Origin: Candidatus Aegiribacteria sp.
GTDB taxonomy: Bacteria; Fermentibacterota; Fermentibacteria; Fermentibacterales; JCC-6
DNA length: 44,736 nucleotides
Direction: 5' to 3'
Assembly: GCA_023138735.1 (NCBI GenBank)
Contig: JAGLOY010000041.1
Coordinates: forward strand, 1 to 44,736
Shown: piece after piece, positions 8,463-17,247 of the stretch
Layout: every line of letters begins with the position of its first letter
How positions within the stretch are numbered: the stretch's first letter is position 1
Made by a program: the position numbers and the translations under genes
The notes under the pieces: model-generated
Told to the model about the DNA's origin: nothing
Database searches by the model: none
Seen by the model: the letters and a program-made list of their open reading frames with translations, nothing else

Positions 8463-8660
8463 TACTGGAGACTGGATTACAATAAAGGCAGGCCTCATAG
8501 TGCCTTAGGACAGCTAACGCCAGACGAGTACGCTGCAAGTATATGCGTATGAATGGCATGGGACCACAAAACCGAAGATCCCTAAAGAACAGGGGTGTCC
8601 AGGAAAAGGGAAAGGCGCAACACAATCGATCCCTAAACTCTGGGGATGTCCAGCTTTGGA
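8463..8660 (+). mobile_element. IS3-family remnant, plus orientation
   Basis: The plus strand encodes the last 28 residues of an IS3-type OrfB transposase (WRLDYNKGRPHSALGQLTPD, then EYAASICV and a stop near 8552). It is followed by ~75 bp identical to the inverted copy at 11322-11400 (GGGGTGTCCAGGAAAAGGG...). Everything 5' of the C-terminus is gone. The copy is inverted relative to the one at 11280-11600. Confidence 0.7.
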
Positions 8661-8946
8661 GAAGGGCTCATCTTCCTGACGGGCAGCTTCAGATCAAGGT
8701 TGGATTTGATGGACCTGATACACTACCGCGATTCCCTTATGACGTTGTCCAGAAGATCGACTTTCGTGAAGGTCGGAAGTCCCTTTTACATATCGGCATC
8801 TATCTCCACTGGATACGAGTCTATCCCGATACCACCAGGCTTCTGGTGACAGCAAGCATCGATCTCCCGTCTTATCTACAATCAGTCTATCCTGCAGTGA
8901 GAGAGCTCACGTCCCAAAGGTTCAACTGCCGAAAGGATCAGTTGTT
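8661..8946. other. Gene-poor stretch between IS remnant and sensor kinase end
   Basis: One long plus frame spans this stretch, but it starts inside the IS remnant, runs on antisense to the kinase end, has no ribosome binding site and shows no domain. I see nothing supportable here beyond possible IS terminal sequence at its left edge. Confidence 0.3.
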
Positions 8947-11091
8947 TCACATGTCCAGTATCTCTCTGATTCGAAGAAGGAGTTCGTCAGGATGGAAGGG
9001 TTTCTGTAGGATTGTTATGTTCTCCTCTCTGAGATTCCGCCGCTGGAACTCATCATGACTGTAGCCGCTGATGAAGATAGTCTGAATATCCGGGTACCGT
9101 TTCAGGATGATATCATTGATCTGGAAGCCTGTCATGCCGGGCATGATTACGTCCAGTACGGCTATTCCCATATTACCATCATTTGCAGAGAGCAGTTTCA
9201 GGACTTCATTCCCGTTACTTGCGGCGAGAACCCTATATCCAGCATTTCTCAGGCTCTCCAAGAGCATGAATCTCACGGAATCGTCATCCTCAACAAGCAA
9301 CACCGTCTCTGAACCTCCAGACACCATCTTCTTTGAGGTCTTGGTCTTTATCGGTCCCCTATCCTGCAGTGCAGGGATATAGACACTGAAGGTGGAACCG
9401 CTGCCTACCGTGCTTTCGACGTAGATTACTCCCAGGTGCTGGCTTACGATACCATAGACCGTGGCAAGACCAAGTCCTGTTCCCTTTCCGAGCTCCTTGG
9501 TTGTGTAGAACGGATCGAATATCATTGATATGGTATCCTCATCCATGCCCTCCCCGGTGTCAGAAACAGTAATGAGAACGAAATTCCCTTCCATCGACCA
9601 TGGGTGCTCACGGACGAAGGATTCGTCAAGTGAAACATTCATGGCTTTCAACGTCAGAACTCCCCCATTCGGCATGGCATCCCTTGCATTGACACATAGG
9701 TTCATCAGCACCTGGTCAATCTGACTCTGGTCAGCCAGTATATGCCAGAGATCGGGATCCGGTAAGAATTCCATCTCGATAGTCTCACCAATCATTCTGT
9801 CCACCATGCTCAGGAGGTTGTTGATCAGGGAGGTGACGTCGATTTCTATCTTCTGTAGAATCTGACGTCTTCCGAAGGCAAGCAGCTGACGTATCAGGGT
9901 GGCAGCCCTGTTGGCCTCATTCAGGATCTCCTCGAGTCGTTTGTAGCATAAGTCATCATGTGAGAGGTTTTCCTTGATCAGGGAGATATTTCCGATTATG
10001 GCCTGAAGGATGTTGTTGAAATCGTGTGCAATGCCACCAGCCAGGCGTCCTATTGCTTCCATCTTCTGGGCTTGTCTAAGCTGCTCCTCAAGTTGAAGCT
10101 TATCAGCGAGACCGTTTTCAAGGTCCCTGGTACGCTGGTTCACTTCTTTTCGCAGTGATCTGTTCCACAGAAGGATGAGCACGAGTATAAGCAAGACGGA
10201 ACCCATAACAATGAATGTCGTCTTCCAGAACTCACTCCTGGTAAAGAAAACTTTCGAGTATTCCAGGCGTACCCATGCTCTGAAGACAGCGGTTCTCTCT
10301 TCCTCCGATATCAGCTCCAGTCCTTTATCCAGTATTGAGTTGAGCAAGGGCCAATCGTCCCTGCTGGCGAAAGCCAGGCTTGTATGCCAGCCTGTCTCAC
10401 CGGCAACCTGCAGATTGGTTATGGCCATCTCCTCTATGGCGTAGGATGCGGTAGCTATGTTCTCTATAAAGACGTCGACCTCTCCGAAGGATACGCTTCG
10501 AATTCCGGTATAGATATCTGGAACAGATATCAGATCTAATTCAGGATACTCGTTCTCAATGTTATCCTGCCATATATAATCGGCTACCACCGCGATTCTA
10601 AGACCATCCAGGTCGTCCATGGTGAGTGTCTCATCGGAACCCTGAAGATTAATTATTACTCCGGCTATCACCGTGTGTGGTTCAGTGAAGAGGAGGTACT
10701 CCCTTCTCTGAGGGGAAGGGCTTGCGGCGCTGAGGATATCAACCCGCTTCGCTTTAGCTTCCTCGATAACCTCTGCCCAGTTCTCCAAGTGGACATACTC
10801 GAACTCGATCCCAAGTCTCTCAGCGATGAGATCAAGGTACTCAGAGGCGATGCCCCTGAGGACACCATCATCATCGAAGAACTCAACCGGAGGAAAGTCT
10901 GGATCGGGAGCTACTATTATGACAGGATGATCCTTTAGCCACTGGCGCTCTGTCGCAGTGAGAGGATCATTGCCATTGTACACGGAAATGAAAGAACCGG
11001 ATTCTTCACCGCATGTAGTCAGCATAAGCAAGAGTGATACGACAACAAGAAACTTCAAGCAGTGGTCAATACACATCCGCATTCCGTTCAT
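8947..11091 (-). CDS. Hybrid sensor histidine kinase with periplasmic SBP_bac_3 sensor and receiver domain
   Basis: About 714 residues with the start at 11091 (GGGGA just upstream); an in-frame start at 11202 would put 37 residues before the signal sequence. The N-terminal signal LVVVSLLLMLTTCG may be a lipobox. A solute-binding family-3 domain follows (~40-290: RQWLKDHPVIIVAPDPDFPP, RREYLLFTEP), then a transmembrane helix (~294-310), a HisKA domain with phospho-accepting His (GGIAHDFNN, His ~356), a HATPase domain (NARDAMP, GKGTGLGLATVYG) and a C-terminal receiver with Asp ~647 (VLDVIMPGMTG) and Lys in LQKPF. It senses a small periplasmic ligand, probably an amino acid. No separate output regulator is adjacent. 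It lies between inverted IS3 remnants. Confidence 0.88.
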   Translation of the reverse strand: MNGMRMCIDHCLKFLVVVSLLLMLTTCGEESGSFISVYNGNDPLTATERQWLKDHPVIIVAPDPDFPPVEFFDDDGVLRGIASEYLDLIAERLGIEFEYVHLENWAEVIEEAKAKRVDILSAASPSPQRREYLLFTEPHTVIAGVIINLQGSDETLTMDDLDGLRIAVVADYIWQDNIENEYPELDLISVPDIYTGIRSVSFGEVDVFIENIATASYAIEEMAITNLQVAGETGWHTSLAFASRDDWPLLNSILDKGLELISEEERTAVFRAWVRLEYSKVFFTRSEFWKTTFIVMGSVLLILVLILLWNRSLRKEVNQRTRDLENGLADKLQLEEQLRQAQKMEAIGRLAGGIAHDFNNILQAIIGNISLIKENLSHDDLCYKRLEEILNEANRAATLIRQLLAFGRRQILQKIEIDVTSLINNLLSMVDRMIGETIEMEFLPDPDLWHILADQSQIDQVLMNLCVNARDAMPNGGVLTLKAMNVSLDESFVREHPWSMEGNFVLITVSDTGEGMDEDTISMIFDPFYTTKELGKGTGLGLATVYGIVSQHLGVIYVESTVGSGSTFSVYIPALQDRGPIKTKTSKKMVSGGSETVLLVEDDDSVRFMLLESLRNAGYRVLAASNGNEVLKLLSANDGNMGIAVLDVIMPGMTGFQINDIILKRYPDIQTIFISGYSHDEFQRRNLREENITILQKPFHPDELLLRIREILDM

Positions 11092-11279
11092 GTGTTCCCC
11101 ATCAGTCTTTCCAATACAACCGATATTCTCAACGCAGATATTCAATATACTCAGTTTTAAGGAAAATGTATATCCATACGCAGAATATCCAATGTACATC
11201 AAGATTCTGGAGAGCTATCTGAGGAGAATGAATCGTCCTGTGTAATTCGGAGGTTTCATTGCTTTAGTCCCTTCGAAAG

Positions 11280-11600
11280 CTTGCCCTAAATCAGGACACT
11301 TCACAGAGTGAGACTTCCTCGGTGTTGCGCCTTTCCCTTTTCCTGGACACCCCTGTTCTTTAGGGATCTTCGGTTTTGTGGTCCCATGCCATTCATACGC
11401 AGACACTTGCAGCGTATTCGTCTGGCGTTAGCTGTCCTAAGGAACTATGAGGGCGGAACGAGTTGTAGTCCAGCCTCCATTCCTCCAGCTTCTCTCTGGC
11501 GTCTTCAAGAGTCCAGAAGAGATGGATGTTAAGGCACTCATCCCGTAGACGACCATTGAAGCTCTCGATCAGGCCGTTGGTGGCAAGCCACACAGGGTGT
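11280..11600 (-). mobile_element. IS3-family remnant, minus orientation
   Basis: It carries the C-terminal 66 residues of an IS3-type OrfB DDE transposase at 11393-11593: NGLIESFNGRLRDECLN holds the third catalytic acidic residue (E), followed by WRLDYNSFRPHSSLGQLTPD. The first two catalytic Asp residues are missing. Downstream non-coding sequence (11322-11400) is an inverted copy of 8550-8623. It is a non-functional relic cut at ~11600. Confidence 0.8.
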
Positions 11601-11748
11601 CATGTGGATCCTGCTTAATTTAACTCTCCATCCATTCGTATGTGTTCACTGTATATGGAATAGATCATCTCGAATTTCATCACAGATTGATGCATTCAGT
11701 ATAAGCCGAGTGAATAAAGACAATCAAGGATGTATGACTTCCGAAGTA

Positions 11749-11953
11749 GTGGCACGCATACGGCACACTTTGAGTGCAAACATCTGTTCAACTTCTGTTA
11801 TGGAAGTGTACTGGTTTTGTCTTTGGCAAGGAATCCGCTCCTGAGCCAATGTCAGAATCTGCACGGATTTGTAGCATTTGTGTAGTGAAAGTGTACAGGT
11901 TCTGTCGAGCTAACTATATGTAAGGCAACGGTTTCGAATCCCGCCGCCTCCAC
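11749..11953. repeat. Attachment-module direct repeat B1 (205 bp, identical to 16109-16313)
   Basis: A 205-bp stretch with no difference from 16109-16313. The identity begins exactly at the motif GTGGCACGCATACGGCACAC and ends in the tmRNA-end copy. On the minus strand it encodes a decayed read-through tail (TEPVHFHYTNATNPC, KDKTSTLP, KCAVCVP) with internal stops. Perfect identity over a decayed sequence points to recent duplication. Confidence 0.9.
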
Positions 11954-11955
11954 TA
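11930..11955 (+). repeat. tmRNA 3'-end copy 4 (putative attachment core)
   Basis: The copy has one extra T (GGTTTCGAATCCCGCC) and ends CCACTA instead of CCACCA. The extra T is shared with copy 5, the CCACTA ending is not. Confidence 0.8.
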
Positions 11956-11999
11956 ATCTATGACAGCATCCATGTCCATACAGGACAGTTATATATCAG

Positions 12000-12115
12000 A
12001 TATCTTGAATAGTGGCATTTCACTAGATGACACACATGTGACACACTATTTCTGTGGTAAAACTGCTTCACCGATAGTTTCAATCAGGGAAGTCAGTCTT
12101 TCATCTTTTAAACGA
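12000..12115 (-). pseudogene. Right-flank recombinase C-terminus remnant, copy 3
   Basis: The minus strand reads LKDERLTSLIETIGEAVLPQ, one codon, a stop, then CVTCVSSSEMPLF. It aligns with NDRLADHVEKVRETVLPSSKC at 54-254. The DNA carries the related motif GATGACACACATGTGACACAC near 12030. It is a short decayed relic between the att core and the next gene. Confidence 0.4.
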
Positions 12116-12148
12116 GCTTAGGCGTTCATAGTTAATTCCGGTCACGTC

Positions 12149-14209
12149 TTATGCTTTGCTGTCGAGTTCGTTGGCATCGTCGGTCTTCCCGATTCGCTGA
12201 CCGGTTCGTAGTCCTTTTCTTGAAATACGGATCATAGAGCCTGCCAGCTCGTTCATGAGAGACTGATAACACAATCTCCGGAGTGAGATGAGTCTGCCTT
12301 CGAAAGCCTTGCTGTCAAACATTTCGCTATTGAAGAGATGGGATTGCAGCTGGTCCCTCATCACCCTTCTGTGTTTGCGGATCGTCTCCAGGATGAAGTC
12401 AAAGTCCGATGTATCCATTTCAGATATATGCTGGAGCACGTCTCCTGTCATCCTGGATACATCTTCGACGTACATGGCCCTGTTGGTCTCGAAGCTTCCG
12501 TGGATACCGGGAATTCCCAGATCCTCGACTGACTCCTCCAGGTAGGGACCCAGTATCCAATCCCTCAGGTCCATCTCAAGGTATTTTAGGTGGGGTGGCT
12601 CAATACCGCTGAAGACCAGTCGCTTCCTGGCGTATAAACGGAGCTGTCTGTCTATCCTCCATCCGGCTTTGTCGGTAACTCTCAAGTTGAGGTCGATGTA
12701 GGCATCCTGATCGAAATCGATATCCCTGAATCCATCACTAATGCGGATATTCGGGCTGTTCTCTGTCAGGATGTCGTTCACGCAGAAACTATCTTCCTCC
12801 GTTACGACCTTGTTACACCCAGACCATCTGAAGGGATCTTCTCCCGGAGAATGACGACTCCAGAATGAGGCAATGACCGTGTCCACCTGGTCGAAGAATA
12901 AACTACTTCTCTTCGCGCAGCTGATCTTCTTGGTGATGAAACCAACTGATGTGCAGGCACCAAAGAGGTTCTCGGAGAGAGAAGCATCACTGTCCCACCC
13001 TCTAGCGCGACCACTCCCCTCGACGAGTACTGTCTGCGAGGCAGGTATCTCTCCATGGATGGATACATCATGGTCATCCCTTACAGTCACCTGGTCGGAG
13101 GTGACACCATGGATCAGCTCGCTGTCCGCGTATCCAAATTCGAAGAAGTCCGGCCATCGAGTGTAGAATGTCCAGGCGACCTCTGGTGACTTGGGACTGT
13201 ATTCGATGGTGTATTGCAGGCCCGGGAGATCAATCCTGATGACTCTCGTCCAGCAGCCGAAGGGCTCGACAACTGTCTTGAAGACGTAGTTCTGCGTGCC
13301 CGATGTCCCCGGGAGGGGGAAGTACAGGCGCAGTTCACCCAAATCCGGATGACCCACACCGTCGGTACTGAACATCCTTATCATATCCATCAGTGTGAAG
13401 GTTTCACAGCCGCTGCTAACATATCTGCTGTACATATCCTCCGATCTCAAAATCAAGCTGTGATAGGGAACGTAGTTGCCGCTCCATGGTATTGAGATGC
13501 CCACAGAGTCCACCCTATAGAACCTGTCCGCCCAGATACACTTGACCGCTTCGCTCTGGATGGAGGACAGGGTTGGTACGGCAGCTGTCTGTAGCTGGGG
13601 AACGGGCCTGTCGTACGGGTACTCGAAGGCTCCGTAGACAGAGCCGTGATTCAAGAACCCTATTGCACCTGAGTCATCGGGAGTCCTCGGGCAGAAGAAC
13701 ACATTGAGGTCCGAACCAGCGACTCCGGGTTCACTCTCACTGACACTGTCCTCCTCGTGCGGATCGTAGATATAGAGCTTGCATCCGCTCGTACTGCTCG
13801 AATCGACATGATGTACCACAACCGGGCAAATCTCGTACTTTCTAAACAGAGAGTAACTATGACGAAGGAGTATGAGTATCCTGGGATGATCCAGCGGTTG
13901 GATGCTGTCCAGCATCTCCCAGGTCTTGTCGTACCTGTCAGTAGCGTTCATCGCATTGGTCCAGTTGGCAAGAGTCGCTTTCAGGCTAACCAGCACGAAT
14001 TCTCCGCGGGACTTGAACCTCGATCTGAGAGAGCTACGCTTTGTGGGCGCATGCTGATTCCTGCCGATGAACTGTCCGGCATAGAAATAGTCCAAGACTA
14101 AGTACACCATGCCGAGAGCCTCCACCAGATCGTATTCGTTGGCGAATGGCCATCCGTGAACACCCGGCAAGAACAACGAATCCTTGTCGAACAGCTTGTA
14201 CGGTACCAT
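12149..14209 (-). CDS. Cysteine-peptidase-like protein lacking the catalytic Cys; function unknown
   Basis: 686 residues, no signal peptide. The N-terminal ~190 residues resemble a family of uncharacterised papain-fold-like proteins that carry NGFxFxN, GLCGGM-x-Y-x-x-LDYF-x-AG and later HQVLAYGY plus YDPN. Here the corresponding segments are GVHGWPFANEY, VEALGMVYLVLDYFYAG, VVVHHVD and LYIYDPH. The Cys expected before GM is absent (VEALGM), so a peptidase activity would be lost. The rest (~200-686) is unrecognised; it has beta-rich stretches, and the C-terminus (~590-660) is helical and charged. The family call is from memory of motif patterns. It lies alone on the minus strand of its cassette. 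Confidence 0.55.
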   Translation of the reverse strand: MVPYKLFDKDSLFLPGVHGWPFANEYDLVEALGMVYLVLDYFYAGQFIGRNQHAPTKRSSLRSRFKSRGEFVLVSLKATLANWTNAMNATDRYDKTWEMLDSIQPLDHPRILILLRHSYSLFRKYEICPVVVHHVDSSSTSGCKLYIYDPHEEDSVSESEPGVAGSDLNVFFCPRTPDDSGAIGFLNHGSVYGAFEYPYDRPVPQLQTAAVPTLSSIQSEAVKCIWADRFYRVDSVGISIPWSGNYVPYHSLILRSEDMYSRYVSSGCETFTLMDMIRMFSTDGVGHPDLGELRLYFPLPGTSGTQNYVFKTVVEPFGCWTRVIRIDLPGLQYTIEYSPKSPEVAWTFYTRWPDFFEFGYADSELIHGVTSDQVTVRDDHDVSIHGEIPASQTVLVEGSGRARGWDSDASLSENLFGACTSVGFITKKISCAKRSSLFFDQVDTVIASFWSRHSPGEDPFRWSGCNKVVTEEDSFCVNDILTENSPNIRISDGFRDIDFDQDAYIDLNLRVTDKAGWRIDRQLRLYARKRLVFSGIEPPHLKYLEMDLRDWILGPYLEESVEDLGIPGIHGSFETNRAMYVEDVSRMTGDVLQHISEMDTSDFDFILETIRKHRRVMRDQLQSHLFNSEMFDSKAFEGRLISLRRLCYQSLMNELAGSMIRISRKGLRTGQRIGKTDDANELDSKA

Positions 14210-14608
14210 CTGAGCGCTCCCTTCATTCTTTGGTAAATTCTATTTCAGCATTCAATCGCATACATGTAGAGCTAGGGGCATTAGACTTGAAACGCAATTA
14301 AATAGGAAACTGGATACTCCTTATTCCGATCTTCTGTATTTGAACCATCCTCCTGACCCCCGATAATCCATGATTCTTCTATCAAATTGACAATACTTCC
14401 CGGAGAACCTGCAGTCAATCAATGTCGTAGACATCAAGGTACCTGATACGAACCGGGGATACGGAATGGGGGTGAATAATATTCTTGGAATCAGGATTGT
14501 CTTATCACCCAACCTCATCTTGGTACGTCATCCCGCCGCCACTCTCCGGATTTGCAGGATTGGCAGTATAATTTGTTCCGGGGATTGATTTTATAGGAGC
14601 ACAGGCTA
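14210..14608. other. Intergenic stretch between two divergent unknown genes
   Basis: A short minus-strand frame (14321-14518, 65 codons) lies here but shows no ribosome binding site or recognisable domain. I see no convincing promoter, RNA or repeat. It should hold the divergent promoters of the genes at 12149-14209 and 14609/14824. Confidence 0.3.
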
Positions 14609-14791
14609 TTGTTACTGTACTGGAGGGAGGTTCTTGAAAAAGCTGAAAATGATCCTGGATATGCACACAAAATGCTCTGGAATTGGCGCATACTTGAGCA
14701 CCCTCCGGACAGTAAGAGTGTTAACAGGCTACTATTGGTTCTTATAAGCAGGAAGGAGTATTTACTTCTGGGAGGTGTGCTAGTAACTTAG
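14609..14791 (+). CDS. Possible small protein of unknown function
   Basis: 60 codons from a TTG with GGAGC 8 bp upstream. It reads YWREVLEKAENDPGYAHKML, then an alpha-helical hydrophobic end (LLLVLISRKEYLLLGGVL). It lies 32 bp upstream of the 332-residue unknown gene and points the same way. The composition is protein-like, but the start is weak and no family is recognised. It could be a remnant. Confidence 0.35.
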   Translation: MLLYWREVLEKAENDPGYAHKMLWNWRILEHPPDSKSVNRLLLVLISRKEYLLLGGVLVT

Positions 14792-14812
14792 TTGGACAAT
14801 AGTTTCAATCAA

Positions 14813-14820
14813 GGGGGGGG
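14813..14820 (+). promoter_or_regulatory. G8 tract as ribosome binding site of the next gene
   Basis: A run of eight G ends 3 bp before the ATG at 14824 and must serve as the ribosome binding site. Slippage of such a tract would change spacing only, so it could modulate translation. Confidence 0.4.
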
Positions 14821-14823
14821 AAT

Positions 14824-15822
14824 ATGAAAAAGCAGAAAAAGAACGGGTTCAGACTTCCGGATGTCCTGGAGCAGAAGCTTTCGGTTCTCAGGGCTATGAG
14901 GCGCGGCAATACATCTGATGATCACTGGAAAATAATGACAATTGAGAGTGAGTTGAATGACTCGGAGGATTCGGATGAACATAAAAGCATCACTCTGGCC
15001 ACAGCCGGCAAGATCTATGCGGAATCAAGATCGCATAGAAGAGCAATGCGCGAGGAGTACGGAAAGATAGTAAGGGGAATGGCTTCTTCCCCATTGCTGC
15101 GTCCTCTTCCTCCTCCTTTCCCTGATGATGAAGATGAGCGCTGGGATGATGAGTTTGTTGAAAGGACGAGCGCTAAAGATCTATCATCTCTGCGACTGAG
15201 GAACCCGATCTGGGGATGTGAGGAACCGTCAGAACCTCAGGGATTTGAACTCAGTTTCATTTCGAACTCATCAACCAGTGCATGGAATACATCCGATATC
15301 ACGAGTTACAACTGCGGAATCATGGGATGGTGTGATTCTGCCGTCGAACCGCCCAGGATTGCCAACATGAACGGCAAAGGTGTGATCGAAGGTGATCTGG
15401 ACCTTGACTGGGAGGGTATGGTTCCCGAGGACAATATCTACATGATGAATCCGACAATGGAGTTATGGCTCAGAGGATACTGTTTTGCCGAGGGTTACTA
15501 CAAGATAGGGGTGGATGCAAAATCGAGTGTCTACGTTGAAACGTCGATTATGATCAATGAAGATTTAATCAGCTACAACCATGTCCCTGTGGTATCCGTC
15601 GAATCGAGATACTCTGACAGTCATGTCCCCTTTGATCTGAGAATCTACCTGCACAGTGATGAGTTCCCCTTCAGGGCTTCCAAGGATCAGTTCCTGAGAA
15701 TGCTCATAAGACTTCACGGTGAAACCTGGACCAGGGGAGAAGGGGATGCGGAGATTTCTATTGGGGCATTCGGAGTGATAAGCAATACGGTAAATGATCT
15801 GAATATTCCTGTGATGCCCTGA
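14824..15822 (+). CDS. Hypothetical cytoplasmic protein
   Basis: 332 residues, no signal peptide or membrane segment. The N-terminus is basic (MKKQKKNGFRLPDVLEQKL). Residues ~10-90 are helical and charged, followed by a proline-rich acidic linker (LRPLPPPFPDDEDERWDDE). The C-terminal ~190 residues are probably all-beta (FELSFISNSSTSAWNTSDIT, MELWLRGYCFAEGYYKIGV, SYNHVPVVSVESRYSDSHV). I do not recognise the family. It shares its att-bounded cassette with the Cys-less peptidase-like protein, so they may work together. Confidence 0.6.
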   Translation: MKKQKKNGFRLPDVLEQKLSVLRAMRRGNTSDDHWKIMTIESELNDSEDSDEHKSITLATAGKIYAESRSHRRAMREEYGKIVRGMASSPLLRPLPPPFPDDEDERWDDEFVERTSAKDLSSLRLRNPIWGCEEPSEPQGFELSFISNSSTSAWNTSDITSYNCGIMGWCDSAVEPPRIANMNGKGVIEGDLDLDWEGMVPEDNIYMMNPTMELWLRGYCFAEGYYKIGVDAKSSVYVETSIMINEDLISYNHVPVVSVESRYSDSHVPFDLRIYLHSDEFPFRASKDQFLRMLIRLHGETWTRGEGDAEISIGAFGVISNTVNDLNIPVMP

Positions 15823-15838
15823 GCAGATTCAACGACTT

Positions 15839-15855
15839 GAGATCAGCGTGATCTC
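15839..15855. other. Small hairpin after the unknown gene
   Basis: GAGATCA-GCG-TGATCTC is a perfect 7-bp stem nested within GAGCAG...CTGCTC, 17 bp after the stop codon. No T-tract follows, so an intrinsic terminator is not certain. The rest of 15856-16108 shows nothing I can name. Confidence 0.35.
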
Positions 15856-16108
15856 CTGAACTGCTCCGGATCCTTTATGTAAGGATTCTGGTCGGTATTA
15901 CCTTTGATGGGTAGACCATGCGTTTAAGTTTCTTCTAGGTGGGAATACCCATTCATTCCCGAGTTCTGTCAATTCTGTCAGGAGGTCATAGCAGAAGTAA
16001 TAAACTAACCGAAGTCTCAAGAACAAACCTGTCACTGCCGAGTTGGCGTTCTTTGGTTATCCGGATCTTGAATACGTTTCGATCTCAAAATACATGATCA
16101 CCCCAATC

Positions 16109-16313
16109 GTGGCACGCATACGGCACACTTTGAGTGCAAACATCTGTTCAACTTCTGTTATGGAAGTGTACTGGTTTTGTCTTTGGCAAGGAATCCGCTC
16201 CTGAGCCAATGTCAGAATCTGCACGGATTTGTAGCATTTGTGTAGTGAAAGTGTACAGGTTCTGTCGAGCTAACTATATGTAAGGCAACGGTTTCGAATC
16301 CCGCCGCCTCCAC
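16109..16313. repeat. Attachment-module direct repeat B2 (identical to 11749-11953)
   Basis: Second copy of the 205-bp module bracketing the 4.4-kb cassette 11956-16315. Left of it the two copies share nothing. Confidence 0.9.
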
Positions 16314-16315
16314 CA
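16290..16315 (+). repeat. tmRNA 3'-end copy 5 (putative attachment core)
   Basis: Carries the extra T of copy 4 but retains the CCACCA end. Confidence 0.85.
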
Positions 16316-16500
16316 TTAACATGGCCTTAAGTTACTACCATAAAGGAACTTAGGGTCGTGTTTGTTTTGGAGTGAATTTTCCGTGCACGCATACGACACA
16401 CTTTGAATCCGATAGAACAGTGTTACCGACCTTCTCAGTAAACATCGGTGCACTCCACCGATGGATGCTCTTTCCATTATCAGGCTCAAATTGCAACCCT
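16316..16500 (-). pseudogene. Right-flank recombinase C-terminus remnant, copy 4
   Basis: One minus frame reads FTEKVGNTVLSDSKCVVCVH, then a stop; another carries HDPKFLYGSNLR before the core. It is closely related to the flank at 5820-5990, including the DNA motif GTGCACGCATACGACACAC at ~16382. It is frameshifted and has no catalytic core. Confidence 0.45.
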
Positions 16501-16547
16501 TGACCAATACCCGGGAAAACCGGATGTTCTTCTGACGGAGGTTAGAT

Positions 16548-16835
16548 ATGAGTCTTGAAAAAACACTTGCTGTGCTGAGAAAGCTGAAGCCTTTGCTCAA
16601 AGAACGTTTTGGGATCATAAGACTTGGTGTCTTCGGTTCTGTGGCTCGTAATGAAGCCGAAAAAGACAGTGATGTTGATATTGTTGTTGAAATGCCTCCA
16701 GATCTTTACGCAATGGTCCATGCAAAGGAACAGCTAGAAGAAGCCCTTCATACACCTGTGGATCTGGTTCGATACAGGAGCAGAATGAATGCTTTATTGA
16801 AGGAGCGCATTGAACGGGAAGCAATCTATGTCTGA
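16548..16835 (+). CDS. mntA: MntA-type minimal nucleotidyltransferase antitoxin
   Basis: 95 residues. The nucleotidyltransferase signature is complete: GVFGSVARNEAEKDSDVDIV gives GS-x10-D-x-D, with a later Asp in TPVDLVRY. In this family the enzyme adds AMP to a tyrosine of the HepT toxin and so silences it. ATG at 16548. The stop overlaps the downstream hepT start, the usual arrangement. It lies just right of attachment copy 5, so it is the first gene of its cassette. Confidence 0.88.
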   Translation: MSLEKTLAVLRKLKPLLKERFGIIRLGVFGSVARNEAEKDSDVDIVVEMPPDLYAMVHAKEQLEEALHTPVDLVRYRSRMNALLKERIEREAIYV

Positions 16836-17202
16836 TGTAAGACTATTGGAAGACGTAGCAGAGCACATATTGGAGAGCATCGAGAAAGTCGAACGCCGTT
16901 TCAGTGGCATTAAGGCTCCTGATGATTTTCTTAGGGACGATGAAGGTATCGACAGGCTGGACGGGATAGTGCTAATGCTTATCACTATCGGAGAGAATCT
17001 GAAGCGCTTTCAGAAATATGGTGGAAAGCCATTAATGGATGATCATCCTGATGTTGACTGGAAGGGCGCGATAGGAGTAAGAGATTTTCTAAGTCACCAT
17101 TACTTTGATCTTGATGCAGAGGTCATCTTCAACATTTGCGTAGATCATATCTCTGAACTGAAACACGCAATAGCAGATCTTCTGAAAAAACTGAAAAAGT
17201 AA
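16828..17202 (+). CDS. hepT: HepT-type HEPN RNase toxin
   Basis: About 124 residues from the ATG at 16828 (GGGAAG 8 bp upstream); a TTG six codons earlier is possible. The HEPN active site R-x4-H-x-Y is intact in RDFLSHHYFD, and the Tyr is the residue AMPylated by MntA. Its first helix (VRLLEDVAEHILESIEKVE) and DDHPDVDWKGAIGVRDF are typical. It overlaps mntA by 8 bp, forming one toxin-antitoxin operon that can stabilise the cassette. Confidence 0.88.
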   Translation: MSDVRLLEDVAEHILESIEKVERRFSGIKAPDDFLRDDEGIDRLDGIVLMLITIGENLKRFQKYGGKPLMDDHPDVDWKGAIGVRDFLSHHYFDLDAEVIFNICVDHISELKHAIADLLKKLKK

Positions 17203-17247
17203 CTCGTAGATCCTGTACACATTATACTGTTATAGCTGTGGATGTTC

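Noticed and set aside
8543-9058. 171-codon plus-strand frame
   Set aside because: It begins in IS remnant sequence and ends antisense to the kinase. No domain or ribosome binding site.
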